Notes under the pieces: model-generated | The model's database searches: none | What the model was told of the DNA's origin: nothing | What the model saw: only the letters and a program-made list of their open reading frames with translations | Translations under genes and position numbers: made by a program | In this document: positions 58,647-64,000 of the stretch, piece by piece | Layout of the letters: every line of letters begins with the position of its first letter | Position numbering within the stretch: the stretch's first letter is position 1 | Assembly (NCBI GenBank): GCA_001630475.1 | Contig: KV419434.1 | Span: 113,528 to 177,527 of the forward strand | Length of the DNA: 64,000 nt | Direction of reading: 5' to 3' | DNA from: Sistotremastrum niveocremeum HHB9708 | Lineage: Eukaryota > Basidiomycota > Agaricomycetes > Sistotremastrales > Sistotremastraceae

Positions 58647-59065
58647 ATGCGCACATCTTCCGACTTGCAGATCGAGCTAAAAGAGCTTCATGAACATTTT
58701 CTCAATACGCAAGTCAAGTATGATCGCTTCTAACATAATATACACGGAAATAGTAGCTACATTCACTCAGCAAAGCACTGATACGGCTACACATGACAAC
58801 AAGCCGACATTATAAGATACGTAGGGTACCATCGAAGAGAAATCAAAGATACAGTTATGAAAGTCCGAAAATGATTTATGGGACGTTGTCAAGTCATGCT
58901 CCGCTTGACTCTATCCATCGGCATAGCTCAGCGACTGGTACCAGACCAAAAGTCGCGCCGAAGAGGAAATACATATCAATAAAACTCAAAGACGTCGCAG
59001 CGGTGCAAAGAGAAATTGTTTGCCTCTGGTTAGCCCGAAAGAGGAGGACCTCGGTATCATTTTAA
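58647..59065 (+). CDS. Small hypothetical protein, two exons
   Basis: Exon 58647-58717 encodes MRTSSDLQIELKELHEHFLN and splices (donor gtatga, acceptor tcag at 58770) to 58771-59065 in the same frame, giving about 121 residues ending RKRRTSVSF. The N-terminus could form an amphipathic helix; the rest is strongly basic. No family is recognised. Its stop overlaps by four bases the stop of the minus-strand gene at 59062, which is tight but possible for convergent fungal genes. A chance join cannot be excluded. Confidence 0.35.
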
Positions 59066-60701
59066 TTCGGAGAAAGGGTGTCGCGACCTGTCGCGAAGGC
59101 TTCAAGATTCAATAAAAGGGAGTTGAGAGCCTCGGTTCGCCCGAGGAGTGTTCGATCTGATCGATCCCGAAGACGAGGATTCTGAAATGACAATGACATC
59201 AACGAGAGAACATGACAACATTGTGAGGCACGTACCTGAATTGACGAGCTCATCTCCTTCCATAAAGAGAGGTCGTTCTCGAAGGTGCGGACATCGTTGA
59301 TAGTTATATTCCAGATGGTCTCAAAGCATCGGAGAACCTCCACGATGACCTCCACGTGATCTTTCGATAGGGTGTTCAGCTCCCCCTGCACGCGATGGAC
59401 TGCAGGTGACTGCAGGTTTCGTCTTGCCAAGTCATCTTCGGCATGCCTCATTTGTTGGTGTAGACGGTCTGCTTGAAGCCTTTTCGCTAAATTGAATCAT
59501 CAGAGATGTTATATCGAAAGTAGTATAATAGAACGTACCTTGTGAAGCTTCTGCTACCAGGATTTCGCGCATCTATCACCACGTGTTAGCGTGAATCAAG
59601 TATAGGCGCCCATGGCGATGCATCACTGACGAGGAAGGATGGCACTTCGCTTCCAAACAACATTTTGCAGCCATATAGCAACATCGTCCGCAGCGAAACA
59701 TCCTGGTGAAGGCTCAGCTAGACGCATGTTAGCGACGCCTCGAAGGTCGACAATTGGCCGTAAAACGTACTTCGGCACCCAGCCTATCACGCGAATTGAG
59801 TGCGGTATTCGTCTCAAAGAAGGCTAGGCTCACTTATGCAATTCCTGAACCACCTGTCGTGTTGCCGATTTGAGTGCGGCGGCTTTGGCCTTTGATTGGT
59901 CCAGTTGATCCACATATTTACGCTCAAAGTGGAGAATCTTGGAATTGAAAGCCGTTACTTGGAAGCTTAATTCGTGGAACTCTTCAGCGAGATCTTGACA
60001 TTGTTTACGCTCACTGTCCATCATCTAAGCAAGGTCAGGCTGTGATAATTGCTGATGACATCATCAGCCTCACCTTAACGAGCCCGCCAATGAGCACTCT
60101 TTTGTCTTCGATCGACAGCGCTGCGTCTTTCATCCATTGAGGGATCTCATCCTGAGCATCTGGTTATTTCAAATGAGGGAAAGATGACGAAAGATATGCA
60201 CAGCCAATTACTTCGTAGATGCCAGACGAGATCTGAAGCTCGCGTTCGAGCACTTCTTCGCAATTCAACATATTTCTGTGGCAGATGTTGAGTGACATGA
60301 CCAGAATGACTTTTATAGCGTGAGGTTACCAGTCGGAGGCTGTTCCAGGGTTTGGCGAACGATGTTTCGAGCTTTTCTTCGTCTATCTCGAGCAACTTCA
60401 GGTAAACCGCATCGAATGATTCTGAGGCCTCGATTGACTGTCGAGCGATATTTCGATATCTTATTGAAGGCTCCGAAGGGGGATGCTGTTCGGGCGCGAC
60501 GGGGCGTGCGGCTGGGGAATTGGCGATCGCAGAGGTGAATGAAGGGTAATGCGAAGGCTGATTGGATACAAAACGCGAGGCACGCATGTCCTCGGAGGGT
60601 TGAGGGTCGTAATAGGGAGAAGGAGAGTGAGAGGAATTCGACGACGTTGTCTTTGACTCTTTCGAAGAGCTAATCCAGCTGAGTGGGTTGAACGAAACCA
60701 T
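59062..60701 (-). CDS. Helix-rich hypothetical protein
   Basis: A multi-exon gene whose start gives MVSFNPLSWISSSKESKTTS, a Ser/Pro-rich N-terminal tail of about 80 residues. Then come helical segments: IEASESFDAVYLKLLEIDEE, CEEVLERELQISSGIYE, DEIPQWMKDAALSIEDKRVL, MMDSERKQCQDLAEEFHELS, QLDQSKAKAAALKSATRQVV, AEDDLARRNLQSPAVHRVQG and the end LLLNLEAFATGRDTLSPN. Long heptad-like charge patterns suggest a coiled coil or helical bundle. No family or function is recognised. The join after the first exon is not settled. It may be a distant relative of the gene at 61581-62952, which has a similar layout and ending. Confidence 0.5.
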
Positions 60702-61580
60702 TAGTAAAGAGAGTGGGCCAGTGAGAGAATGACCATACCTTTTGAGAAAGAAGAAATGATATACACAGGGGCATGCGAAGCCACGCTGTGACGACGAGCT
60801 CGAGTCGCCTTCATAACTTGCGATAGTGCGTTCATCGATCGCTCATTTCCACGCCATCCGGGGCAACATGAGATCCGTAGAGCCGGGGTCCATAAAATAT
60901 GCCGGCTATAACATTGCAATCAGGTTGAGCAATCCATGCATCGATGCCTACCGTTAAACGCATTGCAGCCACGAGTAGTGCACAGCCGCAGGCCTATCCA
61001 TTGCCACCGACATGGGGGGGCTCGTTCACGCCTGAGTGGTTGATATGACCTCAATCAAAAATGCACAGCTGGTAATGCAGTCGAAATGATGCAGACTAGA
61101 GTGCAGGTTATCCAGGCATTTTGTGTCCTGGAACGCGTATAGCGGCAAACGTCGGCAAGCGGTCGGAATTTGCCGGAAATCTTTATTTCCTCCTCCCGAG
61201 TCTCGGGAGCCTCAAGTTATATAGATTGAATTCTGCATCTATTGAACGGCCAGAATTTTTATTTTTATTTTCTGTTGCACTTATAAGGCTGTCAAAGAAT
61301 GACAGAATTTCAAATCGGCGTATCTTGGTCTTGTTCATTGGCCTCAGAGGTCCCTGAGTCACGAAACTGAACACGTGTTGTTCGTGAGGTGAATCGGAAC
61401 TACAAGGCGAACCCTCAATGGTACCTCCAAAGCGTGTTGCGTCTTATATCTCCAGAAGGTCTGGGCGCCCGCGCACTCCCTCGCAACCATCTGGACTGCG
61501 CAAGCCTCTGAGAACAGCAGATCAGCTTGTGGTTCAGTCATCTCCAGTTCCCGAGATATCTCATCATTCTCCTGTCCTTT
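60702..61580. other. Spacer between helix-rich genes
   Basis: Mostly intergenic. The right end (from 61418, MVPPKRVASYISRRSGRPRT) may encode a first exon of the next gene, but I could not find an in-frame donor. Confidence 0.4.
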
Positions 61581-62952
61581 ATGCTTGCATCTCATGTTGC
61601 GACTCTATCCTCTCTTGAAGAACAGTATGAAAGCTTTCGCGATTGCTCATATGATGTCAGCCGTTTCGTCGATATCGTCTCGGTGAAAGTCTTGAACGCC
61701 GAGTATGCGAAATGCAATGAAGCTTGTCAACATGAATGGGAAACTATTAGAAAGGTATTTGAGCTCCTTCGATGATATGCTGCGTTACTCATCTCATTCC
61801 CTGAAGCAATGGCGTTCCTTGAGGCGTAACTTAAAAGAGACTACAATTGAGACTAACATAACGATCAAGAGTGCGTACACTCCCATACATTACTTTGGGA
61901 ATGATTCCTTGATAAATTTCATCGATAGATTATTGGCGCGCTTTGCGTGAACTCGATGATGAAGAATCCTCGAAAGACGAGAAGCTTGAAATGCTTCATG
62001 TCATATTTGCGGTAAGGATGCCTCTTATCGGTGTCAATATTCTTCATTCATCATATACAGGCCGTCAGAACTCCCGAGGCATCCGGAATGTCCACAGCCA
62101 TATTATTATCCGATATCCAAAGCTTTACTATCAACATCAAGCACTTTATGCACAACGATAATCAATCCACCTCTCGATCACTTCGACGTCCCATTCCCAG
62201 AAAGCAGAATTCACTTCAGTAAGATCACGATCCACCAGGCGAATCTGTGCACTTACAATTATCGCAGGTCCGGTTTCGGACAATTATTGGACGGATTCTC
62301 CTCATTCTGCTCTGGTTGGCTCTCTGGCACCGCTCAGCCGCATCGTACGGATCTTCCGGTGAGTCGAAGAGGACAAGCCTCAAATAAGGTCGAGCCAGGC
62401 AGGTATTTGAATCAAGGTATCAGCACGGTATCTGACAGTCGTCCCACAGTTCATCAAATAATCCAATGGGTGACTAGCGGAATCTCATGCGAGGGTCCTA
62501 GCCAGACGGCCGCCACCGCTCACAGTGCTCATCGCCGTCCGCCCCGTACAAGACGTTCCAAGACCACCGACCTTCTCAAGGTTCAAACTTCTCCACTTCA
62601 TCTCCCGGACGATGAATACGTCAAGACTCTCAAACACATCGTCGTGCTCATGGGAATCTTGGAGCAACATGTCGGCGTTTTTGAAAAGGTTGAATGCTGT
62701 GCGAGAGATGCTTTCCCTGTACTTCGTACGATTGTGGGACGAGATGTATGTGTTCTGTTCTGTTCTTCTGACCTCATATTCATGTTTTTATGTTTTCAAT
62801 TCGCAGATTGTCTCAGACGTACGTTTTAGCACCTCGCCATTATTCTCCAACTCATAATCTGTTGACAGGAAATCGACAAGCTTTTAGAAGAATACGCCGC
62901 CTTCGATCGTTTCTCACAAAAATTGATGGATAATATTTCCAGTGTGAACTAA
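61581..62952 (+). CDS. Helix-rich hypothetical protein
   Basis: Exons join cleanly through SSLEEQYESFRDCSYDVSRF, CQHEWETIRK, QWRSLRRNLKETTIETNITI-K, NYWRALRELDDEESSKDEKL, AVRTPEASGMSTAILLSDIQ, then DEYVKTLKHIVVLMGILEQH and the last exons IVSD and EIDKLLEEYAAFDRFSQKLM. Each junction has GT and AG bases in frame, so this is a genuine spliced gene of about 350-400 residues. It is rich in predicted helix; a middle part with SRRGQASNKVEPG may be intron or linker. No family is recognised. The start is uncertain: ATG at 61581 (MLASHVATLSS) or an upstream exon from 61418. Confidence 0.5.
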
Positions 62953-62999
62953 TCAATATTTAAAAGTAGTAGTATCATATGTATATTGAAGCAATTTGA

Positions 63000-63897
63000 C
63001 CTTGATACCCGATATTCAGCCTGTGTCTGACTTTGCATTCACGTCCTGCACAACTTCACTCCCGACAATTCATCGACTCGTTGAAAGAATACGAAAAGAT
63101 GGGAATTAAACTGGAAGTCGGATGGATACCGAGCCACAAGGGGATTGAAGGAAACGAGAGGGCAGACGAGCTGGCGAAACAGGCAGCGGAACAGGAACCC
63201 GAAATTGAGAGATGGCCGACATATGCATATCTGCAGAGGACGGCAAAGGAGGAGGTGTTCTCGAGGTGGAGAGAACAGTGGGGAGAGGACCAGATGACCA
63301 GACGATACGCAGCGGCGAACACACAGGCACCAACCCGAAAGACCAAAGAACACTTCCGCAACCTTCCACGCGAACTTTACGGAAGGGTCACACAGTGCAG
63401 GACGGGACACGCATTCATTGGAGAATACTACGCAAAATTCGTACCATCGGAATCCAATGAATGCCAGTGTGGACACCCTCATCAGACACGAACACACATC
63501 CTCCAGAACTGCCCGAGGCACGACGAACACCGAAACATTCTCACCGATTTCGACCCAGAAATCTCGATAACACGACTCTTAAACGAAGAGAAAGGAATAG
63601 CCGCCCTCGCAGAATTCATGCGACTCACGGGAGCCTACACAAAAACGGGAGAGCTCGCTGGGCCCACCCTCGCCAATTTATAATTTTTTATTCCAAAACC
63701 AAAAGCCACAACACAACTTCCAATTCCAAAGCCCACGCGAAACACTACTTTCCAATTCCCCAATCCACAGATTACAATTAAATTAGAACTGTATAATTCT
63801 AGATTACACCCCCAGGCCCGGTCTCACGACCGGACCCCCGCTACTTAGCACTCGTTTGCTTAACGCGGGTTATAAATACAAACAACAACAACAACAA
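63000..63897 (+). mobile_element. 5'-truncated LINE (Tad-like) with RNase H
   Basis: The 3' part of a non-LTR retrotransposon. It holds the end of ORF2, a 3' untranslated region, and ends in a short (aca)n tail at about 63876-63897 rather than poly-A, as in several fungal Tad-group LINEs. A perfect 6-bp stem (ccggtc-tcac-gaccgg) lies near 63818-63833, about 60 bases before the end. The reverse transcriptase and endonuclease parts are missing, so this copy is dead by 5' truncation. The left boundary is approximate, lying just after the previous gene's stop at 62952. A six-base match, acgtcc, at both edges is too short to be called a target duplication. Confidence 0.75.
63033..63683 (+). CDS. 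LINE ORF2 C-terminal fragment, RNase H domain
   Basis: The frame contains the last part of an RNase H domain (VGWIPSHKGIEGNERADELA, with Asp and His positions typical of the family) and a downstream region ending in a zinc-knuckle-like C-x-C-x2-H...H-x4-C cluster (ECQCGHPHQTRTHILQNCPR). It ends TLANL at a stop at 63681-63683. The frame is open from its truncated start, so no further damage is visible in this part. Such a fragment cannot direct transposition on its own. Confidence 0.75.
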   Translation: MHSRPAQLHSRQFIDSLKEYEKMGIKLEVGWIPSHKGIEGNERADELAKQAAEQEPEIERWPTYAYLQRTAKEEVFSRWREQWGEDQMTRRYAAANTQAPTRKTKEHFRNLPRELYGRVTQCRTGHAFIGEYYAKFVPSESNECQCGHPHQTRTHILQNCPRHDEHRNILTDFDPEISITRLLNEEKGIAALAEFMRLTGAYTKTGELAGPTLANL

Positions 63898-64000
63898 CGT
63901 CCGATAGGAGAACAGGGCTGTGTATGGGAGCTGATTGCCTCGTTTCCATCGTTACCGGCGAGCGCCGTCCCTCCTTCGTCATGATCAACGCTGGCCGAAC

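Noticed and set aside
63041-63897. acgtcc at both edges of the LINE as a target-site duplication
   Set aside because: Six bases is too short to separate from chance, and the 5' boundary is not defined.
1-64000. CRISPR arrays, rRNA or tRNA genes
   Set aside because: No regularly spaced repeats, no rRNA-like sequence, and no convincing tRNA box A/B pair was seen by eye; a dedicated tRNA scan was not possible.

Overview
This window is nuclear DNA of a filamentous fungus, most likely a mushroom-type basidiomycete (Agaricomycotina). The reasons are gene density, many short (about 50-70 base) GT-AG introns, a fungal nitrate-assimilation cluster, a mushroom-type sesquiterpene synthase, and fungal transcription factors (Zn2Cys6 and C2H2). 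I cannot name the species. Coding coordinates below span from start codon to stop codon with introns included. Exon joins were read by eye from splice sites and reading frame.

Layout: 0-4.3 kb holds two tandem F-box-like paralogues, the second split by a 751-base DNA transposon with 9-base target duplications. 4.5-17.6 kb is a complete nitrate cluster: nitrite reductase (minus strand) diverges from the nitrate transporter across a GATA-rich 1.1 kb promoter, and nitrate reductase follows. 17.9-25.8 kb has a GNAT acetyltransferase, two Ssr4-like (SWI/SNF-RSC subunit) genes flanking a sesquiterpene synthase and an unknown gene, and MED31, which starts only 57 bases from the second Ssr4 start. 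26.4-35 kb has two transcription factors, a twin-domain ABC ATPase, an ASCH/PUA-like protein and a short-chain dehydrogenase.

35.2-56.3 kb is the most unusual part. Seven arrestin-like genes (three on the minus strand, four on the plus strand) and one probable N-terminal relic are interspersed with an acyl-CoA ligase and a fumarate reductase fused to cytochrome b5. The arrestin genes share a five-exon plan. In several of them the last splice junction creates a C-terminal PPxY-type motif, the sort that recruits Rsp5/Nedd4 ubiquitin ligases. In five of the seven, retaining that intron gives an immediate stop, so splicing could decide whether the tail exists.

56.6-64 kb has a third F-box paralogue, three uncharacterised genes (two of them rich in predicted helix), and the 3' part of a LINE with an RNase H domain.

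The nitrate genes form one pathway: uptake, nitrate to nitrite, nitrite to ammonium. The arrestins are plausibly adaptors for ubiquitin-driven endocytosis of membrane transporters, but nothing in the sequence identifies their cargo.
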